18,161 bases of DNA from a bacterium (GTDB lineage Bacteria; Bdellovibrionota; FAC87; UBA2466). Location of the stretch: positions 1-18,161 of the forward strand of contig JAIEOG010000209.1 in the NCBI GenBank assembly GCA_019750655.1. The letters are read 5' to 3'. A program made the position numbers and the translations under genes. The notes under the pieces are model-generated. The model was not told the DNA's origin. It worked only from the letters and a program-made list of their open reading frames with translations, and ran no database searches. Shown piece by piece: positions 1-7,229 of the stretch (position 1 is its first letter; every line of letters starts with the position of its first letter).

Positions 1-1
1 T

Positions 2-2305
2 TCGGGAGTGGAATTCCGTGGCACTTTAGCGGGCAAAGCCCAAGACGAAGACGGCATCCCCATTACTTATTTCCGCGATACGACCGTCGGCCCGGCATGG
101 CTCGTAGTCGACGCCGATGGGACGATGCACGGCAAGCCTACGGATGGCGATGTCGATGACAATAACTTCGTCGTGGGCGCCAAGAATGATGTCGAAAGCG
201 GTACCACCGCGCTGGTCATCACGGTGAAGTCCGACAACTCTCGGCCGCGTTGGAACAAACCCGTCGTGCTGCAGAAAAAAGCCCGCGCTGGGAAAATGTA
301 TATGGAATCGGTCCGCGACTTTGCGTCGGATCCGGATCCGGGCGATCGGCTCTCTTTTAGAGGCGTGAATCTACCCACCTGGAAAGACGTCTATGTGACC
401 AACACAGGCGTTGTGATGGGGATTCCCGCGGAATCGCACGAAGGCCCCAACGTTTTCACCATTGAAGTCCGCGATCCTCAGGGGGCGACCGATACGGCGC
501 CTGTGACGGTCTTGGTGGATTCTTCGAACACGCCGCCGCGCTGGAAGCAAGCGGCGATCGACTTAGGTAAAAACATCGTCGCGGGCCAAGAGTTTTCCTT
601 TGAGCTCGCGCCTCTTGCGGAAGACGATGACAAAGATGTTCTGACTTTTGAACTTGGTTCCGGAAGCCCGACTTGGATCCAAGTCAATCCGCTGACGGGC
701 CATGTGGGCGGCAAGCCGCCACTCCAGAATGCGGGCCCCTTCGTCGCTTCTTTTGTTGTTAAAGACGGCAAGGTCTCAACCTCTATCGATGCAGGCGGCG
801 AAGTCACGGGCGGCAACCGTGCTCCTATCGTAAATGCAGACGGGCTGAAATTCTCGCTCGTTCCGGGCAATAAATACGAATTCGAATTGGCTCAACCGGG
901 CCGAGTGACAGATCCCGAAGGCCAGGCGCTCACGTTCTTGCTGCAAACCCCGGCGCCGGGAATTTCTTTGAGCGCTTCGGGCAAGCTGAAGATCGATCTC
1001 CCCGCTAGCGCGAAACAGGGTTTCACGTTGGCATTCCAGGTCAGCGATGCGGGTGGGTCATCCAGCCCTGGTTTAATCGTGGTGCAGGTGGGTAATGAGG
1101 TTTTCGAACCGGATTGGCTGGACGATCTCATTGAACTCACGGGTACGGTTGGCCAGGACGTGAGCCTGGATCTTAAGAACTTCGCCCAAGACCGCAGCGG
1201 CTTAGGCCTCACTTTCAAAAAGCTCTCGGGCGACGAGTGGCTGGACGTGAAGGCGAATGGTTTGGTGGGTGGTAAGCCCACTCCGGGACCAGCCATCCGT
1301 AGTTTCCGTATCGAAGCTTCGAACGGGGTGAAGCAAAGCTCTGTCGAAATGCGCGTGACCGTCCAAGGCGGCACAGTGACTTCGAAGCCGGATGTTTACC
1401 CGTTCACCAGCGTGCTGCCAGGGCCGCGCGCGGAAATTCTCTTTGTTCTGGATAACCCGTCTTCCTCTGACGCCTATTACAGTCAGATGAAGCAGAACAC
1501 GAGCTACTTCATCGATCAGCTAAAGAAGGCGGACATTCATTACTCACTAGCGGTGCTCAACGCGCGCGAGTTCCGAGGCCGGGTCCAGGCGAATTCTCAG
1601 GGCACGGGGATTGTCAGCTACCAGGACAACAACCCGGTCTATGAACTGAACCGGATGATCGATGGCACGCGATCGGCGGAGTATTTCAATTCGCCGATCT
1701 GGGCGTTGGAAAAATTCTTCGTCGCCGTTAAAAGCTATACGGGCTTCTACCAAGCTGGATTCTACGAGCCGAACGTTCCGCTATTAGTTTATGTCCATAC
1801 CGCGAATGCGGACAGGCACCAGACCGTATCCCAAGGCTCCTCTGTAGCAGGCCGAAGCTTCCGCCAGGCAGGGCTGGACTTTGCGAGCTTCAACGCGAAC
1901 CTGAAAAAAACTCTGCGGGTTTACGTACGCGACACGAGCGGCCAGGCGCAGAACTATGCGGACTACCAAGCCTTCGCATCGCCGGAAAGCGTGGGCTACG
2001 GCTCCCTAGTCGTGAGCTCTAGCTCCGCGGATGACGGTCTAGCCTGGTTTACAGCGACCGCTATCACCCAGGCCCGGCGTTTCAGCAAGAACAAGCTGGG
2101 TTTGAGCCGCAAACCGATTGCGGCGCGGGATATGAAGGTCTTCATCCGGTATAACGATCAGAACTATCCGTTGCGCGGCAACACCGGCGCCGCGGATGAT
2201 CAATGGTCGTATGAGCCTACGGAAAACGTGGTGCGCATGCACTGGTGGAATATCCGCATGGGCTACAGCGAGCTACACGACTCGATCATTGTCGATTATC
2301 CTTAA
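2..2305 (+). CDS. Ig-like repeat surface/secreted protein with C-terminal vWA-like domain (5' truncated)
   Basis: The reading frame is open to the left edge, so the gene begins outside the window; the GTG at 8 is only the first internal start-like codon. The visible 765 residues (counted from that GTG) hold about five tandem Ig/cadherin-like modules of 85-95 residues up to about residue 455. Their recurring features are 'PRW' near the module start, an acidic 'DPDPGD' or 'EDDDKD' turn, a Trp strand, and a 'dG.l.GkP' turn (for example GTMHGKP, GHVGGKP, NGLVGGKP), as in the He_PIG (putative Ig) family. The remaining 310 residues start with a strand and a 'VLDNPSSSD' segment (D482) that resembles a von Willebrand A metal site, followed by alternating helices and strands. 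The likely role is an extracellular or periplasmic binding or adhesion protein. Its N-terminus, signal peptide and anchor cannot be seen. The Ig-like repeats are clear; the vWA call is tentative because the metal motif is degenerate. Confidence 0.8.
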   Translation, partial: SGVEFRGTLAGKAQDEDGIPITYFRDTTVGPAWLVVDADGTMHGKPTDGDVDDNNFVVGAKNDVESGTTALVITVKSDNSRPRWNKPVVLQKKARAGKMYMESVRDFASDPDPGDRLSFRGVNLPTWKDVYVTNTGVVMGIPAESHEGPNVFTIEVRDPQGATDTAPVTVLVDSSNTPPRWKQAAIDLGKNIVAGQEFSFELAPLAEDDDKDVLTFELGSGSPTWIQVNPLTGHVGGKPPLQNAGPFVASFVVKDGKVSTSIDAGGEVTGGNRAPIVNADGLKFSLVPGNKYEFELAQPGRVTDPEGQALTFLLQTPAPGISLSASGKLKIDLPASAKQGFTLAFQVSDAGGSSSPGLIVVQVGNEVFEPDWLDDLIELTGTVGQDVSLDLKNFAQDRSGLGLTFKKLSGDEWLDVKANGLVGGKPTPGPAIRSFRIEASNGVKQSSVEMRVTVQGGTVTSKPDVYPFTSVLPGPRAEILFVLDNPSSSDAYYSQMKQNTSYFIDQLKKADIHYSLAVLNAREFRGRVQANSQGTGIVSYQDNNPVYELNRMIDGTRSAEYFNSPIWALEKFFVAVKSYTGFYQAGFYEPNVPLLVYVHTANADRHQTVSQGSSVAGRSFRQAGLDFASFNANLKKTLRVYVRDTSGQAQNYADYQAFASPESVGYGSLVVSSSSADDGLAWFTATAITQARRFSKNKLGLSRKPIAARDMKVFIRYNDQNYPLRGNTGAADDQWSYEPTENVVRMHWWNIRMGYSELHDSIIVDYP

Positions 2306-2308
2306 ACA

Positions 2309-2797
2309 ATGGCTTTAATAATTGCTGCACTTCTCTGGGGGAGCGCCGCTTACGCGGACACTTTAGAGGGCATCGCCGTGTCGGTACGGTCGGGCGATAC
2401 CCTCGAGGTACGTTCTGAAACATCAAAGAAAGTGCGTATCTTTCGCATCCTGGGCATCGAAGCACCCAGGCGTGGGCAGAAGGGGTTTGCGAATTCCCGG
2501 CGCTCCTTGGAGTCGCTCGTCAAAGGCCAGAAGGTTACAGTCGATTGGTTGCATAAACAGGTTTGCCCTCCCTCGGGCGGCAAGTGCGGGTATCTGGGTA
2601 AGGTCTTGCTGAAGGGCGACGATATTGGGTTGCGGCTCATTCGGGTCGGGGCCGCCTGGCAGGATCAGGGCCAAAAGCGCGAGCAGTCGACGACCGACAA
2701 AGTTCTTTACCAAGATGCTGAGCGGCAAGCGGTAAAAGCGAAGGCTGGGGTTTGGAAGCTCAAGGCGAAAAACGGACCAAAGCAAAGTCGGAATTAG
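2309..2797 (+). CDS. Secreted staphylococcal-nuclease-like (SNase/TNase fold) protein, possibly inactive
   Basis: This 162-residue protein has the SNase OB-fold layout: 'SGDTLEV' (28-34), 'FRILGIEAP' (45-53), 'LVKGQKVTV' (70-78), 'LRLIRVGAAW' (108-117) and 'YQDAERQAVKAKAGVW' (134-149). A short hydrophobic N-terminus ending in AYA (14-16) looks like a signal peptide, but it has no basic residue in its n-region. Aligned by eye with S. aureus nuclease, Arg35 is kept (R46), but Glu43 corresponds to R54 and no Arg is found where Arg87 should be (around Y95), so nuclease activity is doubtful. Two cysteines (86 and 93) could form a disulfide in the periplasm. The ATG follows the upstream stop after a single codon, in the same frame and without a Shine-Dalgarno sequence, which suggests translational coupling. 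The 3' end overlaps the opposing lipoprotein gene by 38 bases. Confidence 0.82.
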   Translation: MALIIAALLWGSAAYADTLEGIAVSVRSGDTLEVRSETSKKVRIFRILGIEAPRRGQKGFANSRRSLESLVKGQKVTVDWLHKQVCPPSGGKCGYLGKVLLKGDDIGLRLIRVGAAWQDQGQKREQSTTDKVLYQDAERQAVKAKAGVWKLKAKNGPKQSRN

Positions 2798-4094
2798 ATC
2801 CCAGCCCCGCTTGCCCGACAATCACCCATTTTCCATCGGTTTGTAGCGCACTGCCATTGGCGGAGGCCGTGGTTGTATCCAGCGTAAGCAGGGTAGCGGA
2901 GTTTTCCGCTAAGAAGGGCCGTTCCTGGCCGAAGGAATTGAGCCGTGTGACCGCGAAAGAATTCCGCGTGGTGCCCGCGGATGTCCCTGCCATTAAGTAA
3001 TAGCCTGTCGAAGAGATCAAAAGGCTCGAAGCTACGCCATCCACATTGATAGTAGAGGTTCCGGTGGTCTCTTTAATCGTCGTCATCACCGCGCCGCGGG
3101 TGCCGAAGGTAGTATCCAAAGTACCCGAGGAAAGGAAGCGTGCCGTCGCAAAATAGGTCAGGCCACCCATCGTGGAACTGCCCGCGAGAATGAGCGAGCC
3201 GCTGGTGTCTCGCGCCATGCTGTAGACCCTATCATCGTAGACATGCGAAGACGTTGTGCCCTCAATGCCGCTGAAATCAAAATGGGAGGTGCCTTGAACC
3301 GGGCCCGAACGGCTGTACTTACGCAACAAGAAATCCGAGTGCGCAGTGGTGGCAGTAACGCTGACCGGGATATGTGCAGATCCCGCGACCCAGACGGCAT
3401 CCGTCGTCAAAACCATCGATGTGACGACATCGTAGTCCGCATAGGGAGCCGTGGTTTCGACGCCATTGAGATTGGTGCCGAAGGTCGTATCCAGCGCTCC
3501 GAGCGCAGTGAGCCGCACGAGAGCGAACCGGCTTTTGCCACCGGAGGTTACGTTCCCGGCGACGTAAATGCGGCCCAGCGTGTCCAAGGCGATAGATCTG
3601 AACTCGTTATAACCGCTTACAAGGACGTTATAAAAAATGCCGTTGGTGCCGAAGCTGGTATCGAGCGTGCCATCGGTATTCCAACGTACAAGCGCTAGGC
3701 CCGCGGAGCTGTCGCTCCCGCCTTTGCCCACAGCGAGGATTTTACCATCGGTCTGGAGGGTTACTGCGTAGGCCTCGTCATCGGTCGAGCCACCGATATC
3801 TTGGGTGTCTTTGCCATCCGCAGAAAAAGTCGTGTCCAGCACTCCCGCAGAAGTGAGTTTGGCGATCCCGAAGTCCTCGGTGGCGTTTCCCGCGCGCCCG
3901 ACAACATAAACCTCGCCGGAGCTATTCACGGCGACGGCATGGGCGGTGTCGGACAAACCGCTGAAATCGACGAGAGTGACGCCCGCCGTGCCGAAGGTGG
4001 CGTCTAGTTCGCCCGAAAAAGTCGACGAAGTGGTGCAACTAAAAACGAGGATGCAAAGACTAAGAAAAAACCCGGCGAGAACGCCCTGTTTCAT
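2760..4094 (-). CDS. Delta-60 repeat beta-propeller lipoprotein
   Basis: The protein has 444 residues from the ATG at 4094. I chose that start because it makes an ATGA overlap with the upstream NUDIX stop; a GTG at 4106 would add four residues. The signal is lipoprotein-like: basic MKQ, a hydrophobic core, then lipobox VFSC with Cys20. The body is built of delta-60 repeats, each with 'a..dG.i.vaG', 'FalvRl...G' and 'LDTTFG' strands. I count seven units. The seventh ends at the C-terminus (DFALVRFSP) without its LD.TFG strand, while an isolated 'LDATFG' sits just after the lipidated Cys. This would close a seven-bladed propeller in velcro fashion. Units 4 and 6 have degenerate LD.TFG strands. 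The protein is probably a periplasm- or surface-facing lipoprotein with a binding role; the ligand is unknown. It is the last gene of the ATGA-overlap chain. Confidence 0.85.
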   Translation of the reverse strand: MKQGVLAGFFLSLCILVFSCTTSSTFSGELDATFGTAGVTLVDFSGLSDTAHAVAVNSSGEVYVVGRAGNATEDFGIAKLTSAGVLDTTFSADGKDTQDIGGSTDDEAYAVTLQTDGKILAVGKGGSDSSAGLALVRWNTDGTLDTSFGTNGIFYNVLVSGYNEFRSIALDTLGRIYVAGNVTSGGKSRFALVRLTALGALDTTFGTNLNGVETTAPYADYDVVTSMVLTTDAVWVAGSAHIPVSVTATTAHSDFLLRKYSRSGPVQGTSHFDFSGIEGTTSSHVYDDRVYSMARDTSGSLILAGSSTMGGLTYFATARFLSSGTLDTTFGTRGAVMTTIKETTGTSTINVDGVASSLLISSTGYYLMAGTSAGTTRNSFAVTRLNSFGQERPFLAENSATLLTLDTTTASANGSALQTDGKWVIVGQAGLGSNSDFALVRFSP

Positions 4095-4699
4095 GCACTG
4101 GCCCACTGTTTGCGAAGCCAGGATAGTTTATCAAACTGCCGGTGCATGCTCCACTCAGAGGAAAGTCCGTAAGCGTCAGAAAGGGGGACCCATTTGAGGT
4201 CTTTCGACTCAGGCGTGATCTTCAAAGGCTCCTGCGGGTTGCCAATGAGCAAGTAGCGCACGTCGTAGTGGTAGTGCGCGGGTTCCGCACCGCGTGCCGG
4301 AATAGGGTGGATATCGAGATCAAATATCAAGCCTTCCGCCGATAGGTCGAAAACTTCTCCCAGGGGAAAGAGGGCGACGTTGCCCAGGCCCGATTCTTCT
4401 TCGGCTTCTCTCAAGGCAACGCTCGCGAGATCCATATCGCCATCCGCGTGGCCCCCGAGCTGCAGCCAAAGACCCAGCTTGGCGTGGTGTGTGAGCAGCA
4501 CTTGCTCCATTCGGGAGTCGGTGACCAGCGCCGATCCCGTAAAATGTCCGGGGGAATGCGTGCGCAGAAGCGCTTCGGGCCCGTGTCCCATTAATTCCAA
4601 AAAGCGCGGAAGCTGTTCCGTCTGCGCGACGTGATCGGGCGACGGGTTGCTTTTGAGAAACTGGCCATAGGCTTGAAGGCTTTCACGGATGCGGTTCAT
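4091..4699 (-). CDS. NUDIX hydrolase
   Basis: This 202-residue protein has a clear Nudix box at 83-105: G83, then R97-E98-A99, E101-E102, G104 and L105, with the catalytic REUxEE core intact. The box's first Glu (position 7) is replaced by Met89, which is tolerated in some family members. The preceding 'LWLQLGGHADGD' and the following 'DLKWVPL' strand are typical of stand-alone NUDIX enzymes. Residues 1-50 form a helical extension before the fold. NUDIX enzymes hydrolyse nucleoside diphosphates linked to another group; the substrate cannot be read from sequence. Position downstream of a glycosyltransferase would suit a nucleotide sugar or a housekeeping role, but this is only inference. The start ATG overlaps the glycosyltransferase stop by ATGA (4696-4699), and the stop overlaps the lipoprotein start in the same way. 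Confidence 0.9.
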   Translation of the reverse strand: MNRIRESLQAYGQFLKSNPSPDHVAQTEQLPRFLELMGHGPEALLRTHSPGHFTGSALVTDSRMEQVLLTHHAKLGLWLQLGGHADGDMDLASVALREAEEESGLGNVALFPLGEVFDLSAEGLIFDLDIHPIPARGAEPAHYHYDVRYLLIGNPQEPLKITPESKDLKWVPLSDAYGLSSEWSMHRQFDKLSWLRKQWASA

Positions 4700-5769
4700 A
4701 GATACCCCTCAGGAGTTGGCGGTGCGGCTTGCCCTGGCATTAAGCTCGCGCAAAGCGTGCGGATTCTAGCGGCGTTGTGCCAGCGGGCCAATTCACCCAA
4801 TTGTGCGGCTTGGCCTTGCACGGTGGTTTCGACGGCTTCGGGTTCTCCGAGCGTCGCATGGATCGTGTGTGCAAAATCTCGGGGAGAACGATTGGCCATG
4901 CGGATTCCGGAATGGCCCAGCGTTCCCCTGATGCCGGTCGTCGGTAGCGCAAAAACCGGGAGCCCCGCTTGCATCGCTTCGACCAAGGGCACGCAGAATC
5001 CTTCATGCAAGCTTGCGCAGACAAAAGCGTGGCTCGAGGCATAAAGCGCGCGTAGCTGCGTCTCGTTCATACCCGATCGGCAGTTCACGATTTCGCTCAC
5101 ACCGCGCGCTTTGGCGAGCAGCGAGAGGTAGGTGCCATAGAGCGGGTCGGCTTTTCCGGCGAGCCACAGCTCATAGTGCCCGGGGAATGCGCGCTCGAGT
5201 TCTGCAAGAACTTCGACGAGAAACGCTTGGTTTTTATGGTGCGCAATACGGCCCACAAAAGTCAGGCGGCGGAGGCCAGATACTTTAGGAGACGGGACGG
5301 CGGGCGTGGGGTCTAAATCCAATAGCGGAAACACTTCTGCATGGGAAAAACCCATGACGCGCAATTCCGCGCAATTAAAGCGTGAGTCCCCAAACGCCGC
5401 CACCACCTTGCCATGGAAGGCATGGAGTTGCTGCCGCCCCAAGCGTGAAAGCTCGGCGACATAAGGGTCGTGCCGGAAGAAATTTTCGGGCGTGATGTTG
5501 TGGTAGAGCAGCGCCTTCGGAGCATTCTCTGCGAGCACTCGGTCGAGTGCTGGATTGCCCTGCGAATGGTGCACAAGTACCAAGTCCGCGCCGCTCAAGG
5601 CACCGGGGACGAACCTGCGGACTGTAGCGCCGTGAGTGCGGTCCTCGCAGGCAAAGATCTCCCCACCGATTCCCTCTTGCCGCAAAGCTCTCTGAATCAG
5701 GCGCAGGTGATTGCCGACGGCGTCGTGATCACTGACGGTGTAGTGGAATTGGTGGATGGTGCGGTTCAT
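4696..5769 (-). CDS. GT4-family glycosyltransferase (GT-B fold)
   Basis: The protein has 357 residues from the ATG at 5769. The frame stays open to 5913, but the ATG at 5769 overlaps the stop of the 85-residue gene by ATGA, and the protein then begins with the expected first beta strand. The N-terminal acceptor domain has 'DHDAVGNH' (14-21), the glycine-containing loop seen in GT4 enzymes. The donor domain starts near 168 with 'FVGRIAHHKN' (171-180), carrying the phosphate-binding Arg and Lys, and has the EX7E motif at E256/E264 ('HEGFCVPLVEAM'). These retaining enzymes move a sugar from a nucleotide sugar to a lipid- or saccharide-linked acceptor on the cytoplasmic side of the membrane. There is no transmembrane segment. 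Sugar and acceptor are unknown; LPS or another envelope glycan is plausible given the many envelope genes nearby. Confidence 0.88.
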   Translation of the reverse strand: MNRTIHQFHYTVSDHDAVGNHLRLIQRALRQEGIGGEIFACEDRTHGATVRRFVPGALSGADLVLVHHSQGNPALDRVLAENAPKALLYHNITPENFFRHDPYVAELSRLGRQQLHAFHGKVVAAFGDSRFNCAELRVMGFSHAEVFPLLDLDPTPAVPSPKVSGLRRLTFVGRIAHHKNQAFLVEVLAELERAFPGHYELWLAGKADPLYGTYLSLLAKARGVSEIVNCRSGMNETQLRALYASSHAFVCASLHEGFCVPLVEAMQAGLPVFALPTTGIRGTLGHSGIRMANRSPRDFAHTIHATLGEPEAVETTVQGQAAQLGELARWHNAARIRTLCASLMPGQAAPPTPEGYL

Positions 5770-6023
5770 GTGGCCCACTCTGGTTTGAGAGCTGCCTGTT
5801 TGCGCGGGAACCAACCGCGCACACGCCGTGCGGTGCGCATGGCAACACCCAGGCCCGAGCTTTTGCCTTCCGCAAATTGCCGGTGCAAGAGCCAGAAAGC
5901 GACGCGTTCCCAAGGCCGCAGCTTCCCCACGCGCGGGGGCGTGTTGCGGGAAGCTGCCAAGGTGGCTAGCGTCTTATCGCGTAGAAGTTTTTCCAACGCG
6001 GGATTTTCCGGCAAGCGGATCAT
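5766..6023 (-). CDS. Small basic protein of unknown function
   Basis: This 85-residue protein is rich in Arg and Lys and contains a 'PWERVAFWLLHRQF' stretch near residues 37-50, the only clearly hydrophobic part, too short and charged for a confident membrane span. I recognise no family. It is supported as a gene by its junctions: its ATG overlaps the thiolase stop by ATGA (6020-6023), and its TGA overlaps the glycosyltransferase ATG by ATGA (5766-5769). Two exact 4-base overlaps are hard to explain unless it is translated with its neighbours. It might assist the glycosyltransferase that follows, but nothing in the sequence proves that. It could also be a remnant of a larger gene. Confidence 0.65.
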   Translation of the reverse strand: MIRLPENPALEKLLRDKTLATLAASRNTPPRVGKLRPWERVAFWLLHRQFAEGKSSGLGVAMRTARRVRGWFPRKQAALKPEWAT

Positions 6024-7195
6024 CCCATGGCCTCGATCAAGACCGCCGTGGCTTCCCCGCCGCCGATGCAGATCGAAGCGACGCCACGTTTCTTCTTATC
6101 GTGGTGTAGGGCATGGATGAGCGTCGTTAGAATGCGCGCGCCACTTGCGCCAATAGGGTGGCCCAAAGCCACCGCGCCGCCGCGGGTATTGACGCGTTTA
6201 TCGTCGATTTCCAGTCCCTGCATGCAGGCCAAGGCGACGACCGAGAATGCCTCGTTGATTTCAAAAAGATCGATGTCTTTCGCTGTGAGCCCTGCGCGTT
6301 TGAGAAGCTTTTCCGTAGCGCCAATCGGCGCGGTAGTGAACCACTCCGGCGCCTGAGCATGCGAGGCCTGGGCGACAAGCCGCGCGATGGGTTTTAGCCC
6401 CAAACGCTTGGCTGCAGAAGCCGATGCCAAGACCAAGGCTGCCGCGCCGTCATTGAGCGAACTCGCATTCGCAGCGGTGACGGTGCCTTCTTTTTCAAAA
6501 GCGGGTTTGAGATCGGCAAAGCGATCGAGCTTTGCTTTTCCGGGTTCTTCATCCGCGGAAACCGTCACGGGCGTTTTCCCGGGCACCGTCACAGCAACCA
6601 TTTCAGCATTGAAAAGGCCGGACTTCTGCGCGGCGAGTGCGCGTTCGTAACTTTGGCGCGCAAAGGCATCTTGCTCCGCGCGGGAAATCTTTTTGTCGCG
6701 CGAGCAGAGTTCAGCGCAATTGCCCATGTGCTGATCGCCGTAGACATCCCACAAGCCATCGCCGATCAATCCGTCGATTAGCTTGCCATTGCCCAAGCGG
6801 TAACCTTCGCGGGCTTTATCCAAGTAGAAGGGCACGCGGCTCATGTTCTCCATGCCGCCGGCGACAATGAATTCAGCGTCGCCGCTTTGGATGGCTTGAG
6901 CGGCGAGCATCACGGTCTTCATCCCGCTGCCGCAAACTTTGTTAACGGTTGTGCACCGGACTGTATTGGGAAGGCCGGCGTAAATCGCCGCCTGGCGCGC
7001 CGGTGCTTGGCCTTGGCCGGCGGGCAAAACGCAGCCCATCAAGCATTCATCGACCAGTTTCGGGTCGAGGCCGGCCCGTTTCAGGGCTTCGGCAATTGCG
7101 GCCGCGCCCAGTTTGGGGGCCGGGACGTCTTTGAAAGCTCCGAGATAAGCGCCAATAGGGGTGCGGGCCGCTGAGAGTATGACCACGTCTTCCAC
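6020..7195 (-). CDS. Acetyl-CoA C-acetyltransferase (thiolase)
   Basis: This full-length 391-residue thiolase has all catalytic elements: the nucleophile C88 in 'VNKVCGSGMK', the 'NEAF' motif, H346 in 'GHPIGASGAR', and the second acid/base C376 in 'CIGGGEA'. The family condenses two acetyl-CoA to acetoacetyl-CoA, or performs the reverse cleavage, in the cytoplasm. Length and the 'ENMSRVPF' region favour the biosynthetic/degradative acetyl-CoA acetyltransferase group rather than the trifunctional beta-oxidation subunit. Translation begins at GTG (7195), supported by AAAGGA eight bases upstream. It is the first gene of a five-gene set joined by ATGA overlaps and is divergent from lptE. Thiolases are not usually linked to a glycosyltransferase and a propeller lipoprotein, so its partners here are odd. 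Confidence 0.95.
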   Translation of the reverse strand: MEDVVILSAARTPIGAYLGAFKDVPAPKLGAAAIAEALKRAGLDPKLVDECLMGCVLPAGQGQAPARQAAIYAGLPNTVRCTTVNKVCGSGMKTVMLAAQAIQSGDAEFIVAGGMENMSRVPFYLDKAREGYRLGNGKLIDGLIGDGLWDVYGDQHMGNCAELCSRDKKISRAEQDAFARQSYERALAAQKSGLFNAEMVAVTVPGKTPVTVSADEEPGKAKLDRFADLKPAFEKEGTVTAANASSLNDGAAALVLASASAAKRLGLKPIARLVAQASHAQAPEWFTTAPIGATEKLLKRAGLTAKDIDLFEINEAFSVVALACMQGLEIDDKRVNTRGGAVALGHPIGASGARILTTLIHALHHDKKKRGVASICIGGGEATAVLIEAMG

Positions 7196-7203
7196 AGTAG
7201 GGT

Positions 7204-7209
7204 TCCTTT
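7204..7209 (-). promoter_or_regulatory. Ribosome binding site of the thiolase gene
   Basis: AAAGGA on the minus strand, eight bases ahead of GTG 7195. It decides the non-ATG start and is the only visible Shine-Dalgarno site for the five-gene chain, since the later genes start inside ATGA overlaps. Confidence 0.6.
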
Positions 7210-7229
7210 CTGCTAGTGTGCGGGCAGAG

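Noticed and set aside
892..1374. Minus-strand open frame of 160 codons
   Set aside because: Antisense shadow of the Ig-repeat gene; its repetitive look follows the sense repeats.
3243..3698. Plus-strand open frame of 151 codons
   Set aside because: It is a shadow of the delta-60 lipoprotein on the other strand; Arg-rich and low-complexity with no domain.
5770..5913. Longer N-terminus for the glycosyltransferase (48 extra residues)
   Set aside because: It would lie on top of the 85-residue gene, is Cys/Arg-rich and unlike a GT4 start; the ATG at 5769 forms an ATGA overlap.
7161..7229. Longer LptE N-terminus beginning at 7161
   Set aside because: It would overlap the divergent thiolase start and ribosome site and put about 46 residues before the signal core.
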